From Gyrodactylus bullatarudis (lineage: Eukaryota; Platyhelminthes; Monogenea; Gyrodactylidea; Gyrodactylidae): 64,000 nucleotides of DNA. Location: the NCBI GenBank assembly GCA_012064415.1, contig SSNU01000132.1:362236-426235 (forward strand). The letters are read 5' to 3'. The notes under the pieces are model-generated. The model was not told where the DNA came from. It worked only from the letters and a program-made list of their open reading frames with translations, and ran no database searches. Below, in pieces: positions 36,301 through 45,300 of the stretch. The stretch's first letter is position 1. The number at the start of each line of letters is the position of its first letter. The position numbers were made by a program, and so were the translations under genes.

Positions 36301-38914
36301 ATTGCACAGTGAGCACCCATTCGAGGTACGAATGTATCAGCGAAGATGCTGTGCTGGTGGCCGGTTCTACATGAAGATGTCGGTAAATGGGTACGCAGAT
36401 GCCTAACGTGTCAGAGAAATAGAAGGCACAAGGTCAATGCCAAAACCAAATGGGCCGAGGTCGAAGAGTGCATGCAACGGGTGCACGCGGATGTAGCCCA
36501 CAGAGAAGGCAAGAACTGGCAAGTCATGCCTTTTCAAAGTTCTGCATCATTAAAAGGTTTCAGCGCATGTCGGCAGAATGTCTGGGTGAGGTTTTAGTCA
36601 AGACGTTCTCCCTGTTCGGAGCCCCGAGAAAGCTGGTGGTGGACAACGGGACGAACTTCGTGGCGGAGCATACAAGACGGCTATTACGGGAATTTGACAC
36701 AGAGTTAGTAACGACGCCAGCGGGCACCACCAATCAAATGGCATGGCTGAGGTAGCGATTCGGGACCTCAAGAAGTTCCTAGACAAGAGCCCCGGACCGG
36801 TCGACGATGGTGTGATGAAGTTTCTGAATGACCGAAACAACCACCCAGATTGTACGGGGCGTATACCAAGTCGTAGGATGTTCGCCCACGCCCCAAGGAC
36901 CAAACTCGAAGCGGCCATGAGCGAAGGGCAACCACCCGCAAGAGCAATTGTGTTTGAGGAGTGCAACGGTCAATGGTCTAGTCCCAGAAACGTCAGGGAG
37001 AACTCACAGACCACGGTGGTAGACGACCGGGGAAGGCTAGTGCACAAGGCGGATGTGATCCTACTAGCAGACCAACTGGACTCAAATGAAAACGATGACC
37101 TAGGGAGCCCTCCGGCGGCCGAACCCGAAACTGCGGACGATGGGACAGTGCAGGACACGCCAGTAATGCCAAGGCGCAGCTCACGTGAACGAAAGCCCTC
37201 CAGACGTCTTGCGGAGAGTCTTGCTCAAGGAGGAGGATGATTTGTAGATTGAACTATATCATTGCTATTTATGCATATCAAATTGAACATTAATTTATAA
37301 CAAATTAGATGTTGTACACAATTATATATTGTTTGTTTAAACGACCAAAAATACACAGGTTTGAATCATCAAGTAAACGTCTTATGAATCACTCAGAATG
37401 AGTTATTTTTTAAATTTACTTAAAAGTATATAATATTTTTCATTTGCTATATTTTATGAAAATTCTGCCCTATCCAATACTAATAAGTTGTTATATGAGT
37501 CATTAATTTGAAATTATTATACTTACTTTAGCTTCAGAGCTTTCGGCGTATAAACGATTATGTTCATGATCGGATATTTCAAAGGCAGCCTTTGCATAAC
37601 GTACAATGTCAAGAATCACAGACGAATGTTCGCCAAGAGTTTGGCCAACTCGATGTCTTACAGTATACAAAAGTTCAATGTATAAAGATTCCAACTGAGA
37701 TTTAAAAAATAATACAATAGATTACTATTTTATCATGAATAAAGCTATTTTTGAGTTCTCGAGAGGATATTTTTTGAGAAGAAAAAGTTACTCAAATTAT
37801 AATCGATTTGATTAACATTTTCTCCATTCAGAAAACTTGAAGGAATAGTTCAAAACATATTTCCGTTCAATCTTAATTATCCGATAAAAAAATTAATGCA
37901 TACCGCAATGCTGGGAGAAAAATGAAGCAAAATAGATATATTTTGAACATACTGTAAAAATGTAATGTAAAGAGTAATGAAATCAGGGTAGACATGCAAT
38001 GATTACAGTGTAACGGAATATTTTTTTAACTAAGACATCTATTACTGTAGTTTAGTAGTTTCAAATAATATAGAAAACATTGAGATAAAGAAGAATATTT
38101 TCCATCACGAAGAGCAAGAAATGTGAGATGAAATCGGTTTTCCTTACTAATTTCTTCGAGAATTATCCAACCAATTACAAGTTACAAGTAACAAAAAAAG
38201 ATTTACTTGTCCCTCATTAAATCATAGTCCAATATGTGTTAAAATAACAAGAACCTAAATACAAAATCAAGTTTCTGACTCCTCCATCCTATTGACGTAT
38301 TCATTTCTTACCCCTTATAATACATTAGCTTTATCAAGTTACTCATTCAAATAGTAATTTACAAATAATTTAACATATAAAAAAGAGGAATAGACTTAAA
38401 TTTGAACATTTATGATTGATGAAGGACTAATTTAATAATTCATAAAAATGCTATTTATATTTTTGGATTTCATTGTACTGAATAATACAATTTGCAGAAC
38501 ATAAATTTAATGGGACAGATAGGGATGTGAAAATTTAGTAATTTTGTCTAGGATCTATAAATACATGTATTGAAATTACTGAAACGATCTGACAAATTTC
38601 AATTAAATATTGAATACGACTTACTTCTTTCTGACCAAGTTTTTCTCCATTCTCGTTGAATAGGACCTCTTTTTCCAAATTTTGAATTGTAGATGGATTC
38701 TTAGACTAAATTTAATATTATTAACTTTGCTTTTTAAAAAGATTTTATGTAAAACAAACCTTGGGAATAATTTTAGAACTGAGCTGACGAAAGTTCCCAA
38801 AACTGTGAAAATATTTTTCGAGAAACTCATGATTGCTGAGACAAAACATTATTAGATAGTATTTTATGTCAATCTTTACTTAACATACCTTGTTCTCATC
38901 TCCTTTAAGTCCAT
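349..38914 (-). CDS. Munc13-4/BAIAP3-like (UNC13D family) vesicle-priming protein, 3' end outside window
   Basis: Family members prime secretory vesicles for SNARE-mediated, Ca2+-regulated exocytosis. Eighteen exons chain in frame on the minus strand: 38914-38889, 38835-38760, 38705-38625, 37694-37527, 33665-33599, 33208-32683, 29732-29688, 20010-19842, 8538-8335, 7233-7130, 6842-6725, 4527-4399, 3189-3040, 2911-2577, 2522-2399, 1850-1572, 1179-793, 417-349 (1019 codons). Start ATG at 38914. A C2 domain begins near residue 118, with Ca2+-site motifs [15 protein letters not shown] and DIWDHDDE, then [21 protein letters not shown]. The first C2 is split by a ~130-residue Ser/Asn/Gln-rich insert in exon 6. 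Later exons give the MHD region, for example [11 protein letters not shown] and [17 protein letters not shown]. Known relatives are ~1090-1190 aa, so only the C-terminal C2 should be missing. The donor of exon 12 is ambiguous: 4403 has the better consensus, but only 4399 keeps frame. Orthology between UNC13D and BAIAP3 is not resolved. Confidence 0.9.
418..2398 (-). other. Short introns between the MHD exons
   Basis: The introns at 418-792, 1180-1571 and 1851-2398 separate the distal exons of the Munc13-like gene. They are AT-rich. I see no repeat, RNA or second gene in them. The acceptor before the 1179-793 exon is AAG rather than the usual CAG or TAG, but the protein reads through cleanly. 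Confidence 0.6.
3999..4008 (+). promoter_or_regulatory. Pol III B-box-like sequence (tRNA T-loop type)
   Basis: GTTCGAATCC matches the internal B box of tRNA-type Pol III promoters. A loose tRNA-like shape (3930-4017) can be drawn, with a five-pair acceptor CCATA/TATGG and a three-pair D stem CTC/GAG. The T stem is badly paired, so this is at best a decayed tRNA-derived head, as in SINEs. It ends directly beside the hammerhead. Confidence 0.4.
4016..4058 (+). ncRNA. Hammerhead ribozyme motif
   Basis: All core positions of a hammerhead are present. Box CTGACGA lies at 4022-4028. Stem II is GTCC (4029-4032) with GGAC (4039-4042) and a TAATAA loop. Box GAAA is at 4043-4046, and the stem III side is very short (TGCG, 4047-4050). 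T-C precedes the predicted cleavage between 4052 and 4053. Stem I is GGTGTA (4016-4021) with TACATC (4053-4058), giving six pairs including one G-U. Open stem I with a minimal stem III matches the type I hammerheads known from retroelements such as Penelope-like elements and schistosome Sm-alpha repeats. Self-cleavage is inferred from sequence only. Confidence 0.8.
4528..6724 (-). other. Munc13-like intron 11
   Basis: This is a 2.2-kb AT-rich intron. It contains a small TTAA-flanked piggyBac-like MITE (6280-6369). It also has two related short direct repeats around 6221-6246 and 6438-6470. Nothing coding is supported. Confidence 0.5.
6280..6369. mobile_element. Tiny piggyBac-like MITE with TTAA ends
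   Basis: TTAA at 6280-6283 and 6366-6369 flanks an 82-bp body whose ends are inverted repeats beginning CCCTCGCCC, with GGGCGAGGG at the other end. TTAA target duplication plus CCC-starting terminal repeats is the signature of the piggyBac superfamily. The body is far too short to code for anything. Confidence 0.6.
7234..8334 (-). other. Munc13-like intron 9
   Basis: Most of this intron is occupied by one foldback element (7494-8230). The remaining bases are AT-rich, with no feature I recognise. Confidence 0.6.
7494..8230. repeat. Foldback MITE, 298-bp arms (copy A)
   Basis: Arms 7494-7791 and 7933-8230 are reverse complements of equal length with few mismatches, around a 141-bp centre. TA dinucleotides at the outer ends would suit a mariner-type target duplication, but this is not proven. 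Related, more decayed copies lie near 23270-23870, 32080-32560 and 60179-60841. Recognisable shared words include GACATGAAGATG-like ends and ATCGATTTCGATGATT. Confidence 0.75.
11655..13133. repeat. Long inverted repeat (~220-bp arms) spanning an assembly gap
   Basis: The segment from about 11655 to 11880 reappears reverse-complemented at about 12910-13133, for example the words around 11800-11830 and 12965-12985 (CCCCCGCAAGCTAG and its complement). The interior is mostly unsequenced. This is probably a foldback or TIR-type DNA element. I could not define a target duplication. Confidence 0.65.
11896..12558. other. Assembly gap (663 N)
   Basis: The run of N means several apparent long open frames across it are artefacts. 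The gap sits inside the inverted repeat 11655-13133, a structure that commonly defeats assembly. Confidence 0.99.
13899..14600. mobile_element. 702-bp MITE with ~145-bp terminal inverted repeats
   Basis: The left arm starts GTGCCCATTTTGGTTAATC at 13899. The right arm ends with its complement at 14600. The arms match, with indels, to about 14042 and from about 14441. The interior has no open frame of note, and a target duplication was not clear by eye. Confidence 0.65.
16270..17200. repeat. Dispersed repeat copy interrupted by a younger element
   Basis: Sequence at 16280-16473 and 17160-17200 is similar, in the same order, to 45790-46090 in the KIF3B-like gene (shared words GCCGACTTATCA, AACGTTCTAAATAT and ATATTTTTGTGGCTT). 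In the 45-46-kb copy the two parts are joined directly. Here they are separated by the insertion at 16477-17157. Confidence 0.55.
16477..17157. mobile_element. 681-bp TA-flanked MITE with ~77-bp TIRs
   Basis: Arms from 16477 (CACTAAACTCTC...) and to 17157 are reverse complements over about 77 bp. TA lies directly outside both ends (16475-16476 and 17158-17159), as expected for Tc1/mariner-type insertion. The repeat copy near 46050 gives the uninserted arrangement. The interior has no transposase. Confidence 0.65.
23270..23870. repeat. Degenerate foldback MITE (copy B)
   Basis: Inverted arms are best seen at 23378-23452 against 23581-23670. The sequence resembles copy A at 7494-8230, including the AAGAATTCAAATTGG-like inner part. 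The left outer arm is poorly conserved, so the boundaries are approximate. Confidence 0.5.
25785..26958 (-). pseudogene. hAT-like (BED finger/CGGBP1-type) transposase pseudogene
   Basis: Read on the minus strand, a broken start region (ATG at 26958, then an in-frame TGA) leads to a BED-like finger with CMKC and HIFKH near 26800-26880. A long open frame to 26241 follows, with hAT-like blocks such as IMIDESRI and [10 protein letters not shown]. The frame stops at 26241. The expected continuation, [20 protein letters not shown], resumes around 26000-26080 and runs to 25785. A 116-bp inverted copy of the 25940-26055 segment sits between the two parts. No intact C-terminal dimerisation block is visible. 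The pseudogene lies in an intron in the same orientation as the host gene, and its GC is slightly above its surroundings. Confidence 0.75.
25940..26198. repeat. Perfect 116-bp inverted duplication
   Basis: Positions 25940-26055 and 26083-26198 are exact reverse complements by my reading, separated by 27 bp. The duplicated part is transposase coding sequence, so the event happened after the element was in place or is an assembly or cloning artefact. Confidence 0.85.
27290..27560. repeat. Decayed palindromic repeat
   Basis: The two halves around 27370-27410 and 27500-27550 are roughly inverted (ATCACGATTA... against ...TAATCGTGAT). Similar words occur near 21480-21540, 19500-19580 and 46350-46380, suggesting one dispersed family. 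Confidence 0.4.
29733..32682 (-). other. Munc13-like intron 6
   Basis: This is a 2.95-kb AT-rich intron. The only structure I recognise is a degraded MITE copy near 32080-32560. Open frames at 29883-30137 on either strand are AT-rich shadows without motifs. Confidence 0.5.
32080..32560. repeat. Degenerate foldback MITE (copy C)
   Basis: The left part (AAAAACTCAATATTTTTCTC near 32090) and right part (GCCTAATTTTGGTCTGATT near 32521) match the two arms of copy A. Internal inverted symmetry is still visible, but many substitutions have accumulated. Confidence 0.5.
34280..34415 (+). repeat. 5' terminal direct repeat of the Gypsy element
   Basis: This 136-bp repeat ends in AATCA and is followed at once by TGG, which could be the start of a tRNA primer-binding site. 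The gag ATG uses the last base of the repeat. It is short for a Gypsy LTR, so it may be a trimmed LTR. Confidence 0.6.
34415..35173 (+). pseudogene. Gag remnant with zinc knuckle
   Basis: The first frame (34415-34612) ends in a TAG. The same reading resumes at 34670 and runs through Gag-like helical sequence to a CFKCQQLGY zinc-knuckle start near 35045. After the knuckle the sequence loses family resemblance, which marks the left edge of a deletion of protease and the amino-terminal reverse transcriptase. Confidence 0.75.
35198..35520 (+). pseudogene. Reverse transcriptase fragment
   Basis: The fragment starts just before the catalytic DD motif (KDDILIGG, near 35233), continues through the thumb-like region with [14 protein letters not shown], and then goes out of frame. 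The palm and fingers upstream of the DD motif are missing. Confidence 0.75.
35521..36259 (+). pseudogene. RNase H remnant
   Basis: TDASGNG near 35670 is the RNase H start in one frame. The next frame (35555-36259) carries [20 protein letters not shown] and the typical tail LPDALSRV. At least one frameshift separates the two parts. Confidence 0.8.
36260..37240 (+). pseudogene. Integrase remnant
   Basis: An HHCC zinc-binding start (LHSEHP near 36300, CLTCQRN near 36400) is followed by a core with HADVA and LVVDNGTNF (near 36640). The region of the third catalytic residue ([12 protein letters not shown] near 36743) follows an internal deletion or frameshift. A basic, acidic-patch tail ends at 37240. 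At least three frames are needed to read it. Confidence 0.8.
37255..37391 (+). repeat. 3' terminal direct repeat of the Gypsy element
   Basis: This copy matches 34280-34415 with about six differences. A purine-rich tract (AAGGAGGAGGA, 37227-37237) lies 17 bp before it and could be the polypurine tract. If so, the real LTR might begin at about 37238 with TG, and the 5' copy has lost or changed its first bases. Confidence 0.6.
37695..38624 (-). other. Munc13-like intron 3
   Basis: This is a 930-bp AT-rich intron with no repeat or RNA that I can identify. It separates the amino-terminal exon ending in LGQKE from the exon beginning [10 protein letters not shown]. Confidence 0.6.
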
Positions 38915-39065
38915 TTTTAAATTTACATTAGTTTTCAATTTTAATTTCCCCCCTAAAGTTTTTATTTAAAGTACAATATATCGATGTTGTTTTGTTTTAC
39001 CGTGTTACAAACTCAAGAAATTTGACAAATAAAATTTTATCGCTACAGCAGAGGATTTATACACA
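38915..39065. promoter_or_regulatory. Shared bidirectional promoter region
   Basis: Only 151 bp separate the start codons of the Munc13-like gene (minus) and DDX1 (plus). All 5' UTR and core promoter sequence of both, unless upstream non-coding exons exist, must lie here. I see no convincing TATA box. It is AT-rich. Confidence 0.6.
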
Positions 39066-41551
39066 ATGTCGACTGCATTTGAGACTGAAATGGGGGTCAT
39101 GCCTGAAATAGCCCAAGCAGTGAAAGAAATGGATTGGATCCTTCCTACAGATATTCAGTCTGAGTCTGTGCCTCTTATTTTAGGTGGGGGAGATATTCTT
39201 ATGGCTGCCGAAACAGGAAGTGGTAAAACAGGTGCTTTTTGCTTACCTGTAGCACAACTTGTTCATGAATCTATTAAAGACATTCAAGAAAATAAAAAAC
39301 ATAAAAAGTCTAATTCTCAAGAATTTAATTTCAAGCTAAGCTTTTACGACAGAACTGATGGATTCGCTATCGATGCCACGGGTCTCTTGTGCCAAAGTAG
39401 AGATATTTCTAAATGGAATGGAGCCAGGGGTTGTGTTGGCATAAGGAATAGCGGCAAATATTATTTTGAAACGACAATAACTGATGAAGGTTTATGTCGT
39501 ATCGGATGGAGTACTCTTAAAGCCTCTTATGATATTGGAACCGATCAGGAGAGTTTTGGCTATGGAGGTACTGGTAAAAAATCACATGGTCGTCAATTCT
39601 CGGACTATGGAGAATCATTCGGTATTCATGATACAATATCATGCCTCATTGACTTGGACGACTGCAGCATCAAGTTTCTTAAAAATAATAAAGACTTAGG
39701 TAAAGCGTTTGATATTCCGAAGAAAATGGTAACAAATGGGCTTTTTCCTTCAGTGTCTCTAAAAAATGCAGAAATTCAATTTAATTTTGGACAGACACCT
39801 TTCAAATACAAGTTGCCTAATGGTTACAAATCAATGGCTGACGCTCCTTTAGAAAATCTAGTCAAATCAACTGTGAATTTATCAGACGAGAAAAATTTCT
39901 CTTCTTCTCAGATGAAAAATAATGCCTGTTTGGCTTTGATTTTAGAGCCTAGTCGCGAATTAGCTGAACAAACATATGAGCAGCTTCTAACCTTCTCGAA
40001 ATACATCAAAGACCCACCAATAAGCATCGGATTATTTATTGGAGGAGCAAATCAACGAGAACAAACCAATGCCCTTTCCAAAGGAGTAAGAATTTTAGAT
40101 TTATAATAATTTAGATTGATATTGCTGTGGGAACACCTGGACGTATTGAGGATTTAGTTAACAAGGAATCGTTACTTTTGTCCAATTGTAGAACTTTTGT
40201 TCTTGATGAATGTGATGCTCTTTTGTCAGCTGGTTATGAACAACTCTTAGTTCGACTTTATAATCAAATGCCCAAGATTACATTTGATGGAAAGCGCCTT
40301 CAAATGGTTATTTGTTCAGCTACATTACATTCTTTCGATGTTAAAAAACTCGCCAATAAGTTGATGCATTTTCCTGTTTGGGTTGACTTGAAAGGTCAAG
40401 ATTCTGTGCCGGAAACTGTTCACCATGTTGTAAATTTTTAGTATCATCATTTATTTTGATTAGGTTTGCATTGTCAACCCAAGTTTTGATGATACTTGGA
40501 AGCAATTGCTCACATCAAGAGAAGCAATAACTACAGATGGTGTTCATCAAGAAGACCGCATTAACAAGAATGGTACATCCCCAGGTAAGTCAAGTTGATT
40601 AATCAAATTCCTATCTAAAGAAACATACTCAGAGGCCGTTAAACTACTCAAGGGTCAGTATATCATCAGAGCTATTGAGCAGCAGAATATTGATTCTGCT
40701 TTAATATTTTGTCGAACCAAATTGGATTGTGATAACTTAGAGAAAATGTTTATAAGTCTTGGTGGCGGACCAAAGAAATTAAAGCATAAATTCAGCTGTG
40801 TATGCCTCCATAGTGACAGAAGTACCGGTGAACGTAAAGAAAATTTACAAATATTTAAAGTTGGTTGCTAATTAAAGCTTCAAGATTTTTTTCAAATGAT
40901 TTAATATTATTTTGTGTTAAATAATCAATTTATTATTAAGCGTGGCGATGTTAGATTCTTAATTTGCACTGATGTTGCCGCTCGAGGAATCGATATAAAG
41001 GGACTCCCTTATGGTATGTGACTTTTATTTAATTTTAGTCATTAATGTCACACTACCTGATGAGAAAGAGAAATACGTTCACAGAATTGGCAGAGTAGGC
41101 CGTGCGGAGAGAATGGGACTTGCAATAAGTTTTGTTTCTTCTGTTAAGGAGAAAGTTTGGTATCACAGTAACTGTACGACACGTGGTAAAGGCTGCTATG
41201 ATACTAGACTTACAACTCAAGGAGGATGTTGTATTTGGCAGAATGAAACCGAAATACTTGGTAGTATAGAGGAACACTTGGGAATAACAATAGATCAGAT
41301 CAGCTCAGACAAAATTAAAGTTGATTCTTCTGACTTTGATGGCAAAGTCATCTATGGTCAAAAGAGAAAGATGAGTAAGTTATTCAAATTTTATAACCAT
41401 ATAAAAATCATTAATTGCCTTTAATGCAGCTGGATCGAGTTATCAGTCTCACCAAAATGAAATGGCAGAAAATATAAAAATCCTTAACAGATTGGAAAAG
41501 AAAACTCAGCAATCATACCTTAAATTGAGATTTATTCAAAAAGGATGTTGA
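39066..41551 (+). CDS. DDX1: ATP-dependent RNA helicase DDX1
   Basis: DDX1 is a DEAD-box helicase with a SPRY domain inserted in its first RecA-like domain. It acts in RNA processing, including the tRNA ligase complex in animals. Seven exons: 39066-40085, 40115-40429, 40464-40584, 40621-40859, 40941-41013, 41039-41374, 41430-41551. They give 741 aa, against 740 in human. Visible motifs are GSGKT (residues 51-55), a SPRY block (~105-250), [17 protein letters not shown] (371-374) instead of the usual [17 protein letters not shown] and HRIGRVGR. Five introns are only 25, 29, 34, 36 and 55 nt. All boundaries are fixed by the conserved protein. The DECD box is a departure from the family norm. Confidence 0.96.
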
Positions 41552-41569
41552 CAGGACATTATTTTGTTG

Positions 41570-41575
41570 AATAAA
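41570..41575 (+). terminator. DDX1 polyadenylation signal
   Basis: AATAAA lies 19 bp after the DDX1 stop codon (41549-41551), which implies a very short 3' UTR. Confidence 0.55.
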
Positions 41576-42358
41576 ATTTAATTACTTGTTTTTTTTCGTT
41601 TTTAATAAATCATCCAACATTAAATTGGTATTTTAACCTATTTTCAACAACTCAGGGATTTATTACTCATAAATTATAGAGGTTTGGCAATTTGATTTAG
41701 GAAATTATTTACAACATACAATTGACAAAACAATAACTACTTAAAATATAAATATACAATCTCAAAAATTAATTTGAAATTAAATAATTTAATTTAAATT
41801 TCACTGAAAATACACTTGGTTCACTAATGATATTAGTTGTCACTCATTATGAATCTCATACTATAATACTTTAACATTAAGATGAATTTCATGATAAAGA
41901 TCCCATACATAATTCACCTGAATTCTATTTTAAAACGTATTAGTTGAATTATCTTCAATCAGGAATTCTTGAAATTTTTCATTTAGATCAAGTTTATTGT
42001 TCAAGAACGAATATCAGCTCATTGATTTGGACGATTTATTTGGGTTTCTTCGATTCTCATGAGGTTTTCATGATTAAAAACTTTGAATTTTATATTCTGA
42101 TGCCTTTCCAGTGCTCAAAAGGATGTTTTAGATTAGTAAAATTCTCTGTGGATTCTATATCTGTTGATAACATCGACTCGAAACATATAAGCCTACAAAT
42201 TTTCTTGATTCAATCGTTTTCACGACAGTATTTTCCTAAACCAATCAGAATTTGTTATTGTTAAATTGGTTCCAATTTAAAATTGTACACTAAAAGTTTT
42301 TTATTATAATCACTGTAGTATTACTCTCGAACTCTGAGATTAAACTATAAAAGAAAAA
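41576..42358. other. DDX1-KIF3B intergenic region
   Basis: This is 780 bp of AT-rich sequence that must contain the KIF3B-like promoter. A 106-codon open frame at 41944-42264 (plus) has no recognisable domain and unremarkable composition. I do not call it a gene. Confidence 0.5.
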
Positions 42359-45300
42359 ATGACTTCATCTAATGGGAAATCCGAATCTATTTCTGTTATT
42401 GTTAGATCTCGTCCCATGCTCGAAACTGAAATGAACAAAAATTATAAAACGTAATGTTAAAATATTACATTTCTTTAGGTGCATCAAAGTTCATTCAAAC
42501 AGTACAATTGAAGTAACAAATCTTGCTGCAAAAAGCCGAGAAGAATCTTCGAAACAGTTTACCTTTGATCGGGTTTATGATGGAAAGTGATTTAAACCTC
42601 TTTTATAATAATTTTAAGTTCATCTCAAGAGGAAGTTTACTCTAACTCAATCGAACCCCTAGTCAAGTCAGCTATTGAAGGATATGATAGTACAATTTTG
42701 GCATACGGTCAAACTGGTACTGGTAAGACATTCACAACACTTGGTGACGTTGATGATCCCAAGAATATGGGCATTATTCCTAGAACCTTTGAACAAATAT
42801 TCAAACATATTCAAGAATCTACAGAACAAGACTTTTTGATACGAGTCAGTTATCTACAAATTTATAAAGAAAAACTTATGGATCTTCTTGCTGCTGATAG
42901 CAATAAAAATCTTGAAATTAGAGAGACAACAGGCTCTCGAATTTTTGTTGAAAATCTATCATCAAGAGTAACTAGGAGTTACGAAGAAATTTTCGATGTC
43001 CTCAATGAGGGAAATAGCAATCGAATTTTCGCCTCCACTGACATGAACGTCAACAGCTCAAGATCTCATTGTATATTTTTTATTACAATCGAAAGTAGTT
43101 GGGAACTCAACGGAGAGACAAATATCAAAATTGGACGTCTAAACATTGTCGATTTAGCTGGCAGCGAAAGACAAAAAAAGACAAATTCTGATGTAATTTT
43201 GAAATAATTTAGCTTAATATTTTCCAAGAGGTATTTGCAAAATTGGTGACATTCTCGTTTACAGATATGGTTACAGCTGTAAGACAAATTACGATTTTGC
43301 TTTCTTCTTTACATTGGATTTGAGGACCTCTTAATATTAATTAACTTTTGGTTCCTTTTTGCAAATGGGAGGGTCTGAGTCCCCAATTTTGCAAATATCC
43401 CTTTCCAAAATCTGAGTATTTTTTAATTTTTTACTGAACTGATTCAAAATATAAAAATTTTTCATCAAGCATTAAAAAAAAGTTTGAATACATTTTTCAT
43501 TAATTTTTTAGCAAGATCGCTTTAAGGAAGCCATCAAGATTAATTTGAGCCTGCTGACACTAGGTAATGTCATTTCAAGCTTAACAAGCAAGGCTGGAAT
43601 CTCTCATGTGCCTTATCGCGACTCAAAACTGACTCATCTACTCAAAGGTAAGCTTAAAAAATTTATAATTTTAGATTCCTTTGGTGGTAAATCAAAGACT
43701 ATTGTAATTGGAAACGTTGGGCCTGCTTCATTCAACTATGATGAAACATTGAACACCTTGCGTTACATGGCTAGAGCCAAAAAAATAAAAAACAAGCCAG
43801 TGATCAACTACGATGGCAAGGTAAATCAGACTTTTTTGACTAATACTTGAAATTTTCATCAACTGGCTTTACACTCTAATCGGGATTGTTTTTATCCAAC
43901 AGTCTGAAATGTTGAAAGAATAGAAATTTTAGAACAGTTTCTAGCTGTGATCGAAATGAGTTTCTTTCATCTTTATGACATAAAATTTATTTAAACAATG
44001 ATTCTAGTAGTATAAAATTATTCAATGAATCTTTTTAAAAGGATGGATTATTACGCGAATACTTGATGGAGATTGAACGGCTCAAAGAGGAGCTAAAACA
44101 AAAGAATGCTAGAAAATCTGCTGGTAAAAATAATATAAGGACTACGAATCAAAATTTCAGTGACAGTCTTGGAGATGAAAATCTTACGGGGGATCGGTTA
44201 AGTTCTGAAAAAGAAGCAACTATCCAAATTCAACAGCAGCTCTTCGAAATGGAAAGTAAACTAATTCATAGTGGAGGACAACAAAAGATTCTTGAAAAGT
44301 TGGAGAGTAACAGTAAAAAACTAGCTAAAAACTATGAGGAGCTAGAGAAACACAAAAATGCTGAAGAGGAAATACTTGAAAAGATATCTTCAGAAGCTAA
44401 TAGAGTTGGTAAATTAGAAGAGAATGTTTCCAGTTTAAATGAAGAGGTTGCCCTAGCAACAAAGAGACTGAACAAGTTGGTTGATCGATTTCAAGCGCTA
44501 ACTAAATCGTATGATATTAAAGGTGAGTTACTTCATTATTTAAAGCTAATTGATATGAAGTTGGGAATCTATGATTTTTACGAAAATCTCCATTTTTTCA
44601 TCAAAAATTCGAACATGTAAAAGATTTTTTGGAATCCTACTCATGTTGCTCACTTTCACGATTTGAAGAAAAAAATTCTGAAAAAATACCTATTTTCATG
44701 AAAAATATGGTCATTTTTCAAATTTCGATTTGGCGCCAAAATCTAATTTTTTTGAACTTTGAACTCAAAATTCTCATTGATTTGAAAGTGAGACTGTGTT
44801 CTATAAATATTTTTAGGGCCGCAATAAGAGAAAGAAATCAAATATGCTGAATCTGTTCTAATGCATAACCTCTTTCTTGTTTGGGAGCTGAATTTCGATT
44901 AAAAAAAGGAGGTTTTCGTAAAAATCATAGATTCCCAACTTCATATCAACCAACTTTAGGTACTAGGGTGGGATGATATTTTTGGTCTCATTCTAAAACT
45001 GTATTTTCAAATTGAATTATTAATTTTAAGTATCATTTCATATTGAATCATGCCTCGAGAATATCGCTTCATTATGCTATTCAATTTTTAATGAATATTT
45101 TTAGATTGCCAGCTTTGAAGTTTTTCTTCTTAAAACGTGTTTTTCTACATTTCTTTACCATTTTATATGCTTCCATATTTCTTTTTACACTGTGACTAGT
45201 AATCTTATCTTGAAGAAATTATTTTTTTATGATTTCCTTAGGAGAATAGAGGGAAAATGGACAATTCCATAATTTTTTCTCTTTTCTAGATGAATCATAT

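Larger units (their letters stand above)
34280..37391 (+). mobile_element. Decayed Ty3/Gypsy LTR retrotransposon
   Basis: Direct terminal repeats (34280-34415 and 37255-37391, about six differences) enclose gag and pol remains. The order is gag, zinc knuckle, partial reverse transcriptase, RNase H, integrase, which is Ty3/Gypsy-type. The interior is visibly GC-richer (near 50%) than the surrounding DNA. Stops, frameshifts and a large deletion of protease and most of the reverse transcriptase make it non-functional. I could not find a target duplication. The true LTR start may lie left of 34280, because the canonical TG is absent. Confidence 0.85.
33666..37526 (-). other. Munc13-like intron 4, invaded by a Gypsy element
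   Basis: This 3.9-kb intron is mostly a decayed LTR retrotransposon (34280-37391), inserted antisense to the host gene. Just upstream, 27-bp inverted repeats at 33766-33792 and 34189-34215 mark another small foldback. Confidence 0.65.

Noticed and set aside
35071..37184. Minus-strand open frames across the retrotransposon
   Set aside because: They are shadows of the GC-rich gag-pol remains on the plus strand.
41944..42264. 106-codon plus-strand frame between DDX1 and the kinesin
   Set aside because: There are no motifs; it is Phe/Ile-rich as expected from AT-rich DNA, and the opposite strand is no better.
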